Shown here: in pieces, positions 42,101-57,100 of the stretch
How positions within the stretch are numbered: position 1 is the first letter of the stretch
Layout of the letters: each line of letters opens with the position of its first letter
Assembly: GCA_021234535.1 (NCBI GenBank)
Contig: CM037838.1
Location: 23,351,969 to 23,415,968 of the forward strand
Source of the DNA: Stichopus chloronotus
Taxonomy: Eukaryota > Echinodermata > Holothuroidea > Aspidochirotida > Stichopodidae
Direction: 5' to 3'
Length of the DNA: 64,000 nt
Program-made: the position numbers and the translations under genes
Notes under the pieces: generated by a model
The model's input: the letters and a program-made list of their open reading frames with translations, nothing else
Told to the model about the DNA's origin: nothing
Database searches by the model: none

Positions 42101-45100
42101 CATCAGCCAGTTATGTACAAACACACAACTGAGATGACATCAATGAATTAAGAACAACTAATGATCTAGTACTTAAGCTTCTAGTCTTTCTGCAACTTTG
42201 AGCTACTGGTGACTTTAAGACAGTGATTAAAGGCGATTGATCATCTCGTAACATCTCATGTGACGTAAGTCTCTTCTTGATAATAGCTCGTACATACGGT
42301 ACGGCATACTCATACTCACATAGAGAGAATACTACCATTGTGAAGGAAAGCAGTACATTAACAAATGCACTTCTGATGTTTCATTGTTACTTGCAAAGAG
42401 CGACTTCAAACTACTTCGTGACCTTTGCGAAGAGGTAGCTAGTACTGATGTCAGAAGAGACATTGATGAGAGGACTATAATCACCGTCCTTTAAGTTTAC
42501 ATGATTCTAGTGACCAGCTCTTGAATCTACTACCAAGAGACTAGGTCCACTCCTACACATCCAGTCTACATCATGTGTGCAATATTTATACCTGCAGCTG
42601 TATCTACTTCATGTGAATCCTGTAGAAGTATTAACATCCAAGTGAAGCCTTTACCTTTCTTCAAGCATCACTGCAAATGCTTCCGATTTGGAAGTGCCAA
42701 TGCAAGGGATACATCTATTATACATGCAAAGAGGTAAGTTCATTGCTCTGCATTCTTCCCTCTCCCCTTTCCCCCTCCTCCTTTAAAGTGAGCTAGGAAA
42801 TCAAACTAGGATGGTCATCAGGTTCTTGTCCTACTTAGTTGTCTCTTCTGTTCCCATGAGGTCAAAAGTTTTCTCTTTGAGGTAACTTCACCGTCTGACA
42901 TATGGATTTCAACAATGTCTCAGGCTGGCAAATATTTGGGGACTAGGAACCTCTAAAAACTTGCTAAGGAATGTTTCAAAATATCATTCACATCTTTCAA
43001 ATAAGGATAGGCTGCACACACTTAGTATAAAACCCATGCACTTTTGAACAAACAGGAACTTGTAGAGTACGCACATGTACTCATAAAAACATGCTCGTTG
43101 CAAGTAATACATATATGTATATTTCCCACCTGTCAAAGATTCCCTACTATTTTAGAAATTCTGACTCACATTCCAAATCAACAATTTGCGCAGGGCCTAC
43201 GATGGCTGCCAATTAATACCCCACAGAGGAGATTCATGCGGTCCTGATAAACAGGGGACAGTTTGAAGAAGTACACAGCTATGCCTTTATTTACATACAA
43301 ACACTGATACCTCCACACCTACAGACAATACTTGAAATTTATTCTCTAGATTTTGTTGAGGTGAATTCCAACCTCTTGGGAAATTTCTTCCCATCATCAG
43401 CAGGTGAGAGAGACCCCCATAAAAGCAAATAAACAATTTAAGGAGCACAGACCTAGCAAACTGAGCGAAAGACCTATTCGATACACCGGGCCGCTTTGAC
43501 ATCAAATCTTACTTAGTGACGTTCAGTTAGCGGTTACCCCTAACTGTACTTTCAGTTCTTATTTAACTTGATTTTCAATTATGTGTGTGTAGTTATCAAC
43601 AATGAGGTGTACAGTGAATACTAATCCACTGCCATTCCCACAGAAAAATTCAGTGGACATTTCAAGCTCCTTTAATTGCTATTCTACCTAAAGTAGCTAG
43701 AATACTGTGCTTTTGGTCGGCTTACATGAAGTAATCCTTCACAGAAATCCAGTCATCCCTTATCAAATCATCTTCTTTAAAAACATTAGTTTTGCATCAT
43801 TTCAGAATGTTTTAGGATTTCAGCAGTTTATTATACTGACAGTAACAAAAACATTTAAGTAGAAACTTGTGTGACTCTTCTTGCTAACCGTCAACCCTTC
43901 CCTGTTAGAGTGCTCTTGCCAACAATTTTATTGTAAATTATGGCAATATCACCTAGAAATTCCTTTTCAAATAATAGTCCAAAAATAAAACAAAAGGAAA
44001 TTACGTGGCATCACATTGAAGATTACAAAATCTTGTACTTTGTTCTTCTAAATAAAGGGCAAATGTTAACACCCATGAGATGAAAAAAGGTTCCATCTGA
44101 TGTGACAATTTTCATTTATGACAAGTCCAATATCAACGCAAGACCCAAGCACTACAAACCTATCAAAACAATTGTTTACTATCATGCAACGTAGTCAGAC
44201 CTGGACATCTCAAATGCCTTACAACTAATACTCTTTATATTCAAGGCCAACGATAAAGCTAGCTTTTTGTGAGTGGTGGTTATATTTTCTGAGGTGGTGG
44301 TTGTTGAAATTGCTTATCCTTATATTTTAGTATCATTTTACTTTTATCTTGGACTAGAGTGATAGTCACACAAGTCCACAAGTGGTGGTCGGTAATATGT
44401 ATTTCTTTCTCTAGTAGTGGTCGGCAATTGTGAGTGCCGGCTAGAGCCGACCACTGCCGACCACCATAGCTACATCCTTGTTCAAGGCATGAAAAATGGC
44501 CAGATAATAAAACTTGTTTAATGATCAAAGCAAAATTGGCAGGAAGGTGATAGCCATGACAATGATTCCTGCACCTTAAGGGAAATCAAATTGCATGATT
44601 TTTCCATGATAACTTAATGAACTTTAACTACATGACCATTCCATCACCAAACTGGATAGATAAATGATGGTGCAATGACCATGATAGAAAATAAATGTTT
44701 TGAAACTGTACAAAATCAGCAGTCTCTTCTAAATTCCATGACTTGAATTGTCATTTGCACAAACTTCATGACAATTCCAGCCTGCTTGAATACTGAAAAT
44801 GAAATTTCATGTCTTTTCAGTGAAACAATGTTATGGGCAGTATTAAGTTCTCCTCAAAATGAGCGTCCAAGAGACAACTTTAGGTGCATCCTCCAAACAC
44901 TAAGAATGGCCGCTGGCTCAATGACTGAAGTCCCCTAATACAGTAAATTAAGTGACAGAGAAGCAGATTCAACTCCATTTAAATCAAGGGACTCATGACT
45001 CACAGCTAAGGAAAAGTTTTAATTTAATTACTGCGTGTTGTCTGTCAGCTTTAAAGGTTACTTGTTGGAAGACCTTGCCAAAACTTTGGTAAATTAATCA

Positions 45101-48100
45101 CGTCACTTTCTACTCGTAGTTGAAACAATACACAAGACGAATGCTATGGATTTCATCATTTGGAGAATGCCATACTGCATACAGAAGCAACTTGAGAAAA
45201 GCATAGTTAAGCCCCTCTGAGAAATGCCTCATCATACTTTCTTGAGTTAAGACTAAGATTTGAATCTCTCTCACAGGTCTTTTTGAGGAGGCCCATCTTT
45301 TTTCTCCTTCCATTCCCCCCCCCCCCCAACATCTCTGTCTAAGCAAACTTACTAGTGGTAAACAAAGGATCACACAGAAATGTAAAATGAAGAGAGAGTC
45401 ATAACCTTTCTACAAAACAACTAATCACATAGTCATGCCATACTTTTCATGTTCAAGCCTCTTTCTTTTTCTTGGTGTTTCATACTTACTTTCTACCCTT
45501 GAGTGTTTTGTTTGTTTCTACCATGAAGGATAAAAAAAGGAAGGAAATATTGGGCATAAAGGAAGTGCTATCCCTCCCACTGTTACTGTATGACATGAAA
45601 TGTCCCACCTGCACCACTGAGTTGGGTTGTGAACGTTAATTCTCCACAGAAATTTCACATATGAGGACCATATTATATCTATCCCTGATGTGTTACTCGC
45701 GCACTAGAGGGCTTACTGTCATGGAGTGATAAACTGTATACACTGATACAGGAAGGGCTTTAGCCAGTTAGAAAGGGTTTAACCGGGAACCTTAAATTCT
45801 GACCTATTCACGATCTCATCACCAAGTACTGTAGGCTGGGGTTAAATTTTGTATGTCATCAAAGGTATGTGAATCATAGTTCATTTCCAGGGTACTTTAG
45901 GTATTGTGCCAAAAAAAAATATATATATATATATATGCCAAAAATGAATGTTAACATAGCAATCCCTACACGGTGGTAGCATGTGCAACTGATTCTTTGT
46001 CTTACGAAAAATTACGACCACTACTTGGTCTCCTTCTTTACCTGTTCTCCCGGTGTGCCGACTCCAGGATCCACTGGTGGAACATCACTTATCTCTGGTT
46101 GGAAATAATCAGAAAAGTCATAAGAAGACCCAGATCCCTCGTGCAATACTTCTCCTTGCCTTTCAAAGTCTCCGTACGGATTCACAAGAGGCTAGTCCAC
46201 ACAAAAGAGAAGACCAAAACAAAATCGAGTGAATCAAAGACAGAAAAAGAGAAAGGCAATGACCAGAACTGTGTCAAAAACCTGCTGCAAGGTTATTCTA
46301 ACCAGACATCCTAACCCTGGTAGAAATAAACGGGTGCATGGGCGCTATTGGTGCCATGACCTTACACTATATATGACTCATATCTCCAAACATGTACATG
46401 TACAAAATTAGACTACACTTCTCAAGGTGCAGTTACTACGTAACTTGGCACTGAGTGCATAAAACCACAGCAGTGATTTGCTTTCCAGACTGCACAATCA
46501 GGTGATTACAAACAGGCTCAACAAACAGAAACTTCTACTTGCAAGCAGAACATGTGCAGCTTCTGCTACCACTGCATGAAGTAACGGCACAAAGTACCAC
46601 TCACCAATGTGTCAGAGAATGACAAGTGATTTTTACCACATTTTTCCAAATTTCACCACTAGTTAAACACCCTCAGTGAGCTGGAGCAATGACTTTTGTA
46701 CTTCATTACGTAAATTCAGTCGCCTTTCTGTGGGTGTCCCATAACTAAAGTAAAGAATGCCCTACATGGGTGGAAGTGAACTGCGATTTCACAATTAGGT
46801 AGATTGATATAAGTTTACAGTGCCATCTTTCTCTCTTGTACGTGCAACAAATTTGTAGCTCTCGGCCCAGTCTTCATGAAAAGTGTATTACCATGGTAAC
46901 CATGAGTGGAAAAAGTTGGGAAGCCAGGAGGCTCCTTCCCGTGAAATCTGTGTGTCTGGAGTGAAATATTGGCAGTTAAGGGGAAATTTATCCCTTTTTT
47001 CTATACAGAAGTATTATAAGAAATTATGGAAAATTTAGACTCCCTTCCCAGGAAATGAACATTTTTTCCAGTGCTGGTGGTAATGTAAAGGCAAAACCAT
47101 CTCAATTTTTCTGTGCCGCCTGATGTACTGTATACCTTGTCGTTTTTGGTTGCAAATTTGTAAGTCCATTTAACTACTTATCGTTACACATACTAGTTAA
47201 TTGGTCAACTCAAAACTAACCTCACCCGCTAGGAAAGTTGAGGGTAATAAAGCTACATATGATCAAAAGAATTCAGAAAGTGTGGGTGATATGGATTTAC
47301 TATACTACAAGCTATGGGGTTCACTTTCTGGGCTTTTATGCACCCCTCACACCATTAGTAAATTACACTAGTGCCTTTTAATTCAGAAAGTGGATGCTTC
47401 ACATTAGAACTTGGAAGGGGCTGCAGTTGTTACACAAGGTTGCTACACTACACCAGTCTGCACACAAACCCATGCGGAGCGAGCAGGATTTGGTTTTCAT
47501 TCCTACAGAAAGATGTGTTACATCCCACATAGTTCACTAAGTGTACCTGGAAAGGTCACACTAAGTGAACCAAGGTGGTACAGCTCTGTAAGGATGTAAG
47601 AATAATACTCTTTTTCTTTGCACACATTTCTCATCCCACATGTTTACCAGACATGCTTAGATGGTTTCCATCAGCAGAGTAATTCAGTAGAAACAATAAT
47701 TATAAGTGATGCCTCTTACAGACACTGTTGAGATATTATTTGAATAGTAATTTAAAAGAGGACACTTCATTAACAATGCAAGTCAATTTATGCCATGCCT
47801 GTTTGGGTAACTCAGAACAAGAACATAGTTGAAATCATAAATATATGGATAATGGAAATTGGGTCACAGCCTCACAGGAAATAGTACCACTGCAAATTAC
47901 AGCAAGCAACTGACAGATTTTCAGAAAAACCAAAATTGCAATTTACCAGATCATCATATAAAATTCCAAAATTTCCTAAAGATATTGCATTACTGTATCA
48001 TCCGCACTAAACCATCAGGCATAAATGCCTTTAAAGGGAAATAGGGCGTTGAGAATACACCAACATGACATACAAAAGAGAATAGCGCTAGTCATTGTTA

Positions 48101-51100
48101 AACCATTCAGTCTCATCAACAAACATCTGCCAAAGCTTCATCTCGTCAAAACATTATGCATGTGATGTGTAATGGAAGATGCATCATTTGAATTTTTAAT
48201 CTTTTGGGTGAACAAATTGGTGTTGAGCAACAAATAGCTGAACTTCTATCTGTGAGAAGCTTATTTCTTGAACAGAAGGCTACTGTCCTTCCTTATTTTG
48301 AATGATCTATCATTCTGCATCCACAAACGATGGTTTCAAAAACATGGAAGTCTTCTCAAAAACAAACGCCCTCTTTCCCTTTAAATCGGAGAATCATTTA
48401 CAACAGCGTGTAGATGTCCTTCATTCACACACTTCTTGCACGTACACGTACACGTTGTGAAAGAACAGCGAACAGCTCACTACAACCAATTGAAAGATGC
48501 GCCTCAAACATGTGGCCCAAGATCTCTTTGCCAATCATAGCACAAACAGAGTCTTTTACACAACAGCTGGGTAAAAGGACTCCAAATTCGACTAGAATCA
48601 CCTCTCAGGTTACCCTGGTCTGTATTGATCAGCTTTACAATCAACATCTTCAGGCGATGAACACCAGGGTTCAGAATGGTTACAATTTTAATCTCCAGGA
48701 TTAACACACATTGGTTTCAAAAAGTGAGCACCCCTACCATGTTTTCATTTCACCTCAGCACATTATACAGTATCATCTCTGACACAAAAAAAAACATTTT
48801 GTAAGAGACACTCAAGTTGAGCAGTGTGCTAACATAACTGTTGGATTGAAATTTGAATAGTGTTACCGTTCATCAATCCTGTCCTTTTTAAAATAGATCA
48901 CTGTGGTTTTGTTTTTCCTGCTGTTGTTTTGGTATGTTGGTTCTTTGGTACCAATTACTTCACAAATCACAATTTGTAGTATTTCATAGAACTCAAGGGG
49001 CTCATTGAGTTAACAACAATAAGTTTTTGAGGTTTCTGAAGGGTTCAAGTACATGCCAATGCTTACAATAAACATAATAAGTTTGACATCCAATCATTAT
49101 ATGAAAACTGTCAACATTTTTTTTTATTTTTGGCACTGCCTTGTACTGGGAGTGTGCATAAGAATCAGTACCAATGTGAAAAGCATCTGGTCACGAATTT
49201 TCAAAAACATATGGATCATTTGACCATTCCTCATAAGTATGTGAAGGAAACTTGACAGGTTTAGGAAAATGTTATGAATGTTCACGAAGCAATTTGACGT
49301 GCTTCTTTAAATATCCTGAGAGAAAAAAAATCACCGAATCTTACCTCAGCTATGATCTCAGGCATTGGGGAATCACAGTCTGGTGTGTACACCTCACACT
49401 GACTGAAAGCAGCATCCGGGTCGGGTATAAAAAGCATTTGTTGAATAGCACCCTAGAAAGATCAGAAAAAGTTCAATTTAATAGTTATCTAAAATAAAAC
49501 CATATTTTAACAACTGAGTATCAATTGCATTTTGTCAATAAATTTACTTGAATGGATACTTGCCCCCCTGGGCTCCGATCCCCTCCCCTCCCTTACCTCC
49601 CTACCCTTTCCATTTTGGAGAACCATATATACAGGTAGGCCTGGGACCAAAAGGTGTAAGTGCACGCTGGCTTGACTCAAATGAGTGTGGCAGGTCCCCA
49701 GTAAAAGGCTGACATGTTTTTAATCAAGGAAAGAGGGGGGCTTAGTGACCTCTGGACATAAAACACTTTGAGAGTAATTGGTTTTATGTTTTAGTTACTT
49801 TGGGATATTACTATATGGAAAACAACAATACTCTAGCACATAATACTCTGAAATTCAACGCCACTGCAGAGCAGAGCTCGATTTTGATGATTATCTTATT
49901 GTCCAGGACAACAGAATTTCTGTAATTCCAGACAAACAAAAGTCAAAAGTGGATTGTCTGAGACACGACCATTTTTTTTTTTCCCTTCTGGTAAGAACTG
50001 AAGCAACTTGTTTTTTTATCTGATTCAAACTACAAAGCTTTCAGATCGACAACTCAACTTTTATCGTCACATCTCCTCGCAGGGGACTAAAAAACGGTGA
50101 AATGATTGTCCAAAGCAGAGCCACAGAATGTTCTGAAAATTGAGGCCTGAAAACCATGTTGCCTCTGATGGCTTGTAAACAGATTTTGAGGACTAGTGTC
50201 TATTAGACAGTCACGACATCCATCAAGATAAGGAGCCTCACCTGGAATGATCGATCCGTAAATAACTGCATTCCGAAAACTATGGTACCAGTTCTCGTCC
50301 TGAAATTAGCTGGTTCTGATCTTCTTAAGTTTTTGCTTACAATTAGACTGGGGTTACAATCAAGAACAGCAGTAACTAATTGGCCTCTTACACTGAAAGC
50401 AAGCCTATGCCATCTGCAACGAGAAAGACAAGAAGTAACATAGGTTAGTCACTGTTGGCGAGGTGCCACATGCAGCAGGCTTGAAACCCTTGAGCTGCAG
50501 TAGCGAGATCAGCTTGCACTCTGTTAATCGATGCATTTACCTTGTCAGTACAAGGAGCTGAAAGTCCTTGCATCAAACGCTGTACAGATCAATTTTTCTG
50601 GAACCAAATGAGTGCATGCAAACACTAGTATACATTATTTTCTTTGGAAAGTCTGTTTTGTTTACAGTAGAGCCATGATGGTGATTACAGCCATGACAGT
50701 GATTACAATTGTGGTGGTCCAATCTATGCAGAAATTTTCTAGCTACAGCATACAGTAGCATGCCATAAGTGGAGCCTGAATACAGGTGCCAGAACTTTCA
50801 ATGAAAGGTTAATCAATGATGAACCGTGTAATTAACAGTAGGAGAATGCACAATCAGGGGTAAACACAAAAATGCATGAGGGCACAGCTTTGACTATGCC
50901 AAGGTGCAAGAATACTAGAGCATGTGCTTCATCAAGTTATAGCCTTTGCCTAGGTGTCCAAGTACACCCACCTCACAAGATGCACTTCCTAAAATTGACT
51001 ATTGCAGTTGCAAAGGTGGTTGTGATTAATGTTCTGTGTACTGTATAGCAAGGATGTATAAAACTTGTAAAACTGTATAAAAGGAGACATCTCCAAGCCC

Positions 51101-54100
51101 AAAACAATAACAATCAGTATCTCCAACACTCCTGAAAATACTTATCAAGTGCATTCTTAAAGGCATTAACACTGTTAGATATCACCAGACTCTGGCAGGC
51201 CATACCACTCATCCACAAGTCTCTGTGAAAAGAAATACTTTCTAACATACAGCCTACACTGCATCTTTTTCCATTTTGGAGCTTAAATCTGTGATCACAA
51301 CTCCTTGAAATTACTAGACCACTGCAAAAATCATTAAAAACTAAACAACAATTATCAACAACATGAATAATTTGGAACACTTGAAGCAGATTTGAATTGA
51401 GAGATATCAGCCATTCAGTGATCTCGGCTGTTACATATGTTAGTTTTGTCTTTACAGGCTGGGCCTACTGTTGGCTACAGTTTGATGTTAATGCATAATG
51501 CAAAGCCTAGGCCAGCTACAGTAGCCTACCAACACCATAGGCCTAACGTAAGTCAGCCTAACGTTAGGCCTAATTTAATTAGCAAGCTTTAACCTGTGAT
51601 GTTGTGAGGTGCAAGTAGTAAGTACGTAACGTCAGGCTAACATTACCTTCTTCGGCTCCCTCTAAGTTACTGCTTGTACAGCAACAAACATACCCATGCA
51701 ATCATGACACCATTGTAGGTTTATTCATAGGCCTGCAAGCCTCTTGGCTTGATGGAGGGCCCATTTCTCTGGCCTAACCGTACCTCTATACAGGTAGCTG
51801 CTTTCAATCTTCAGCTTTCTGAACAAGCAGTCAATGCATGGCGTGCGTATCATGCCAAAACAACTGCACATAGTATATGACTATATGCACATCAATGGCT
51901 AATTTAAATGAGCCCGAAAATATAGCTCAGATTGTTTTACTCGGCCGATTGTAAGAAAACGAAATTGGGATGGAAGTGGGAAGAGGTGCGGGGGTGTATT
52001 GCGCGCCCTGCATTCTTAGTAATAGGCTATGCGTTATCCTGCACACTACAAACACATAGGCTACCTTTAATACGGTCATACTATTGTAACAACTATGGAG
52101 ACGCATATCGAAAAGTTCAGTGGGCCCTACACAAATCGATCATTTGGTCATTTTATACCAAAATTTCTACGTTGTTCCCATCAAGGTCAGCTTAATCAGT
52201 TTTGCTTCGAAGCGATACGTCTAGGTGTAAACAACCTATGGACTGCCGATTTTTATTCAAAATACATCGGGACTTCCCAGAGTGAACTTTTTTGACAGCT
52301 GAGGACCATTTGACAGAGACCAAATGCGTGAGGTTGAAAATTTCAGAGTGTCGCCCTAATTCTTTCAAAATTTCTGTCGCCATGTAAACACCCACATGTA
52401 CATCTCCACGAATTTCTGCATTTAAAGCCAGTTGCCTGAGCAGAATTGCGAAGGATAAAAGAGAGACACATGAGGGCTGGGTGCCAATTAAGGAGAAATA
52501 GGCTATTAGTGAAGTTTTGGAAACATCTTTTATTGACAAAAATGTACGAGGCCCTAGTAATTTAAGGTACCAATGAGAGAAACATTTGACAAATTGCAAC
52601 AAAATATGCAACTGCAAATCATTTCCTCAAGTCAGGTTATCGCCTTAGTTGTATTCGGACCGAGCAGTGCCAGCCACCTAACCATGCATCCGCCTCTCCC
52701 CCCTCCCCCCCCCCCCTCCCCATCTTCTTACATGCGTCTCTTACATGAGTACAACGAACGCTGTCTACATTAGGCTTATGACAAATACGCTCGAAATACA
52801 AGCATTGTACTCTTGACTGAAATCTCTCACGTATTCGGGCCATTCGGGCCATCCTGTTAATTTAATCTAAGGAAATTATCTTTATCGCGATACACATATC
52901 ACAAGGTGTAGGCTACATATCGTTTCGTGCCTGTTTTGTCCTTTTAGTCTCGTCAGCAAAACAACTAAATATAGGCCAATATATCATATCCTTTAAGCGT
53001 TCGCCCTGAAGCCTTCCTTTCCTTTTGGGTCATCTAAGTCAGTAAAAATAACAATGCAAATCAAAATACAAAAAGTACAACTTACCTGCATTCTTAACAA
53101 AAAAAATGCATCTAAAATAAAGGGGGGAAATTGCAGGATTGTAACTTATTTGATTAGAAGAGGATTCGAAGGGAAGGAAAACACAAAGTAAAATTATTTG
53201 TAATACTTTTACGACCTCGGTTGTCTGAGGGATAAGTTTGGGCATAGTTCCTGAAAAAATACTATTATTGAACTGTACAACAATGCACTCTTGTTTTGTT
53301 TGGTAAGCAACATATATTTATGTGTATAAGGGGCATGTGCAATACTGCCTTGGTTACGATAAACGGAAACCGCCGTGTATGAATAGTTTCCGCAAATAAA
53401 ATTTCACTTTTACTGATGCCAGAGAAACAATGGTGAAAATGACAATGACATCTAATCACAGAAACAGAGCGTGACAATGACCCTTGGGGGGTAAAATACG
53501 AACGCTAGGCTTATATATAAAAGTGCACGAGAGCGCTCGAAATAGGGCGATCAAATCGTTTTGTCAAATATACTTGTAAAGGAAAGAAAAGCAATTGTTG
53601 TTCTCACCAAAAGTGAGGTACGCCAAAAGTGAAAAACCGGCAATACGTGTCCCCGACATCCTAAGGTTTAGGCCTTAGTCGCGGAGTTACTATGAAACTA
53701 ACGCGGCTTAATTTTAAAGGTCACTACTTCCGTAGAGTGACTACACCTTCCGTTCCCGTAAAAGTTTTTTTTTTTTTTTTTAATGAGTGCCCTTTACGAT
53801 CATGGTAAAATATCCATAACAGTGAGGAAATGTCGGCCATGAACTTATGTAATTGTGGAACCGTCAGATAAAGAATGCCCGCGGCAAGAATAAAACGTCA
53901 GAATTACAACGTCCCTTTTAAAATGGGAAAAACGGCTTAAAGTGATTGCGTGCGTATGCCGAAAATTTCTTGTCTAAAAGTTTAGTACGTCTGTTAATTG
54001 CACCATTTAGCTAATTTGGGGAAATAAACATTATTCAGGTGATAAATTCTGTCATATGATTTCAAATTCTTCCAACATAACGACAAAAAGTGCAAAGTAC

Positions 54101-57100
54101 GATAACGGTAATGGTTGAGAATTGTCATTCAACTTAACCATGGGCTTGTTTCAACAAGCCAAGGACAAATATACAAGTAATAAATATTCCTGAACTACCC
54201 CCCTCTGACGGTCAACCGAAGAAAAAATATCAAAATATACAGTAATAAAAAGCTGGACATTCCTGGAAAATGGGGTATAATGAAGCCATGATGCAAAGAC
54301 CTGCACTAATTTTTACGTGTTCAGACTGTATCGAGAGGGCTTCCCCGGGCTGCGCCCCACTTACAGAAATTGGTGGATCCGCTCGCAGTTGATCACTGAC
54401 GACGTAATGAGGTCATGATCAGTCTGTAGGTTATTTGTGAATGCAGAGCTCACTTCCACTAAACACTACAATTCCCGATACCAATCAAGAAGCAACGACT
54501 TTTTCCGTTGCTTTTCAAAGTGGCTGTACTGCCATTCATTGAATGACTCATCCTGCCCATGAACCTATCGTGTACATTTCAAAATAAAGAAAAAACTTCA
54601 GATCAAACTTGCTTAAGCTTATCCTTCGGGTTTATCCGTAAAATGATCACGTTCGCACTAGAAAAATAAAAACATTCAACCATTTCTCTTCAAACCTTTA
54701 GGACCCCCTAGTGCCTTTGCCCCCATTCAAACAATTTTGGAAGAAAAAGAAGCATCGAGGGATGACTTCTGCCTCATGACCAAATATATGAAATCGGATA
54801 ATCGATCTAGTCGTTGGCGGTTTTCATTTTACTTAACTTGTGCAGGTTTGAAAGAGCCGATGGGAAGTATTCTATAGTAAATGAATATTCAATGCTAACA
54901 AAACGGCTTCAGTGACGTGTTCAGGTTGTATTTATATGTAACTACAGTGCCTCTCTAACTTAATATACTCTTAATATCCATCGTATCTAATCTTCTATGC
55001 CATTTCCGTCGCTTTTAATGTAGTTACTGTCATTTTCGTTCATTGAATTACGTATTCCACTCATGAACATTCTCGCTCGTAGGTCAATTACATACAGTTT
55101 AAATTAAGGTGAAGCATGTGGTCAACCTTTTTGCCTTTTTTTATTTTTTTTTTCTACACACGCCGCCACTTTAAAGGAGTCCAGTCACGTATCACAATAA
55201 CCCACGGCAACCAACCAGTCTCCCCCACCCCTTCTTCCTCCTTGCAAGTCGCTTTTGCACGATCTGTCCGGCACGTAATAGTTTTGCAGACCAATCACTG
55301 TTAATTACAACAAAGGCACTGTCTGCGTAAATACAACTCTTTTTCTTTGTAAATTGGATGGGATCAGATAAAAGGCGAAGCGAAAAGTGAAAACTGTAAA
55401 GTAATAATAATTGAATAACTTAGGAATTCACACTTATATTGCTCAGTTATTTTTGTTTTTTCTTTATGAAACTAAAATACAAGTTAAATTCGATCTGAGT
55501 TTTGACGCCACAGCAGTCTAAGTGTACTTCATTGCATTATTTTGAAGGGAATGTCTAGCCATTATGGAACACGGAGAGCTTCACCACACACTTCCGATGA
55601 CATAAATGTCACAAACCTTGCACGATCGGATACCCTAAACCTCAAAATGAAACCTCGAATTCACACAAACTTCACTTCCGACATCCCCCGAATTTCCCCC
55701 CTCCCCCTTAACATCCAATCCCTCCCACACACACACCCACACTACTAAACAATATATGTATCATATCATACCTGTCATCAAATTGATACGAATATCTTGA
55801 AATTGTAGAAAGAAGAGTTAGAAAGCGTTCAACTATACCCGACGATGGACATATAGGACAAGAAATACGGGAAGACTGAACCATTTTTCATGTTCAGGAT
55901 GTTCTTCAGACGATCTGTCCAATATACCTCCGCAAAAACAAAACAAAAACACGGCCATGCTTCCATGCCCTAAAACAACTTACAGCTTCCTCTACACAAA
56001 AGAACATTGAGTGGAAGAAATATTGATAAGAGATACATGTGGATGGAGATTATATGGACATATCATCACCAAGTATCGATATGCAGTAGTTATTCACCAA
56101 CCTAACCCCCCCCCTCCCTTCGACCCAATGTGATGACGCTTGGTTACGTAATCGCACATTGGGTTCCGGAGAGAAATATGTCTTTAGGCACTGGGTGAGA
56201 TCATGCTGGGTAACTGTAGACTTAAAACCTTATACAAGCAGACATCCCATGCGGTGGCGTCGCCAGGGTGGGGTTGGGGGGGGGGGGGGGGCAGGGGGGC
56301 AAGTGAGATGATGATGCGCAACTGTAGACTTAAACGTTATACAAGCAGACATCCAATGTTGCCAACAACTCATGTGTTGCAATGGGTTTTTCCTGCCCTG
56401 TGCTCATAGGTTTTAGCACTCAGGGACCGTACGTTGCCTGGAGTACCATTCACAGGAAACGCTGAAGTTTATATTTCACTCTCAAAATTACACAAAGTCC
56501 AGTTTTATTTCTTTTTATTCAGATAATTATGGAATTCAGTTTGTGCTCTGAATTTTTTCTGTTTCAAATCAGTTGCTATTCGCATATGTTTTTAAAAATT
56601 CATGCTAATTTGGATGCGCAGAAACTGGGCATTAAAATAGGTATAACATCTTCACAAATTTCTAGCTATCATTCACGACATCTGACACATGTTTTGTAAA
56701 CAAGATCCGGATCCGAGAGGTGTCCCCCCCTCCGGCCGGGTACCACTCCCACCGAGAGAGTGGGAGTGCATGAGATATATGGCCCACAGTTGTTGGGTAC
56801 CATTTTCTTTGAACTGTCGACTTTACAGGTGGGGCTCTACCCGATGTTCCGGGGTTGCTTGTTCCCAGTGTTCGATGTTCCCCGTTTTCCTTTTTTCGTT
56901 TTTTTTTCTTTGTTGTATTATTTCAATGGTAACCGATGAAAAATCCGCAAGCTACAGCGATATGTGGTAAATAGGGTCAACATGCATATATATAATGCAT
57001 AGCGGTGCTATTTGTTACCGCGGCAAATTGATACAGTGTCAAATTCTTGGAAAAGGAATAACGTCTGGTGCCCTCACCCGTATCATATGGTCACTTAGTA

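Larger units (their letters stand above)
38580..46041. other. Intron 6
   Basis: 7462 bp between the linker and minor-helix exons. Contents: the possible cassette exon at 41775-41948, a CA/GCATGC-type alternating tract at 40306-40354, a hairpin at 41052-41074, the GTGGTCGGC inverted repeat near 44416-44463, a C13 run near 45317 and a TA dinucleotide run at 45911-45937. Confidence 0.7.

Noticed and set aside
52192..52617. 141-codon minus-strand open frame in intron 3
   Set aside because: Within the length expected by chance in 64 kb over six frames; no recognisable motifs and no splice context for the collagen gene.
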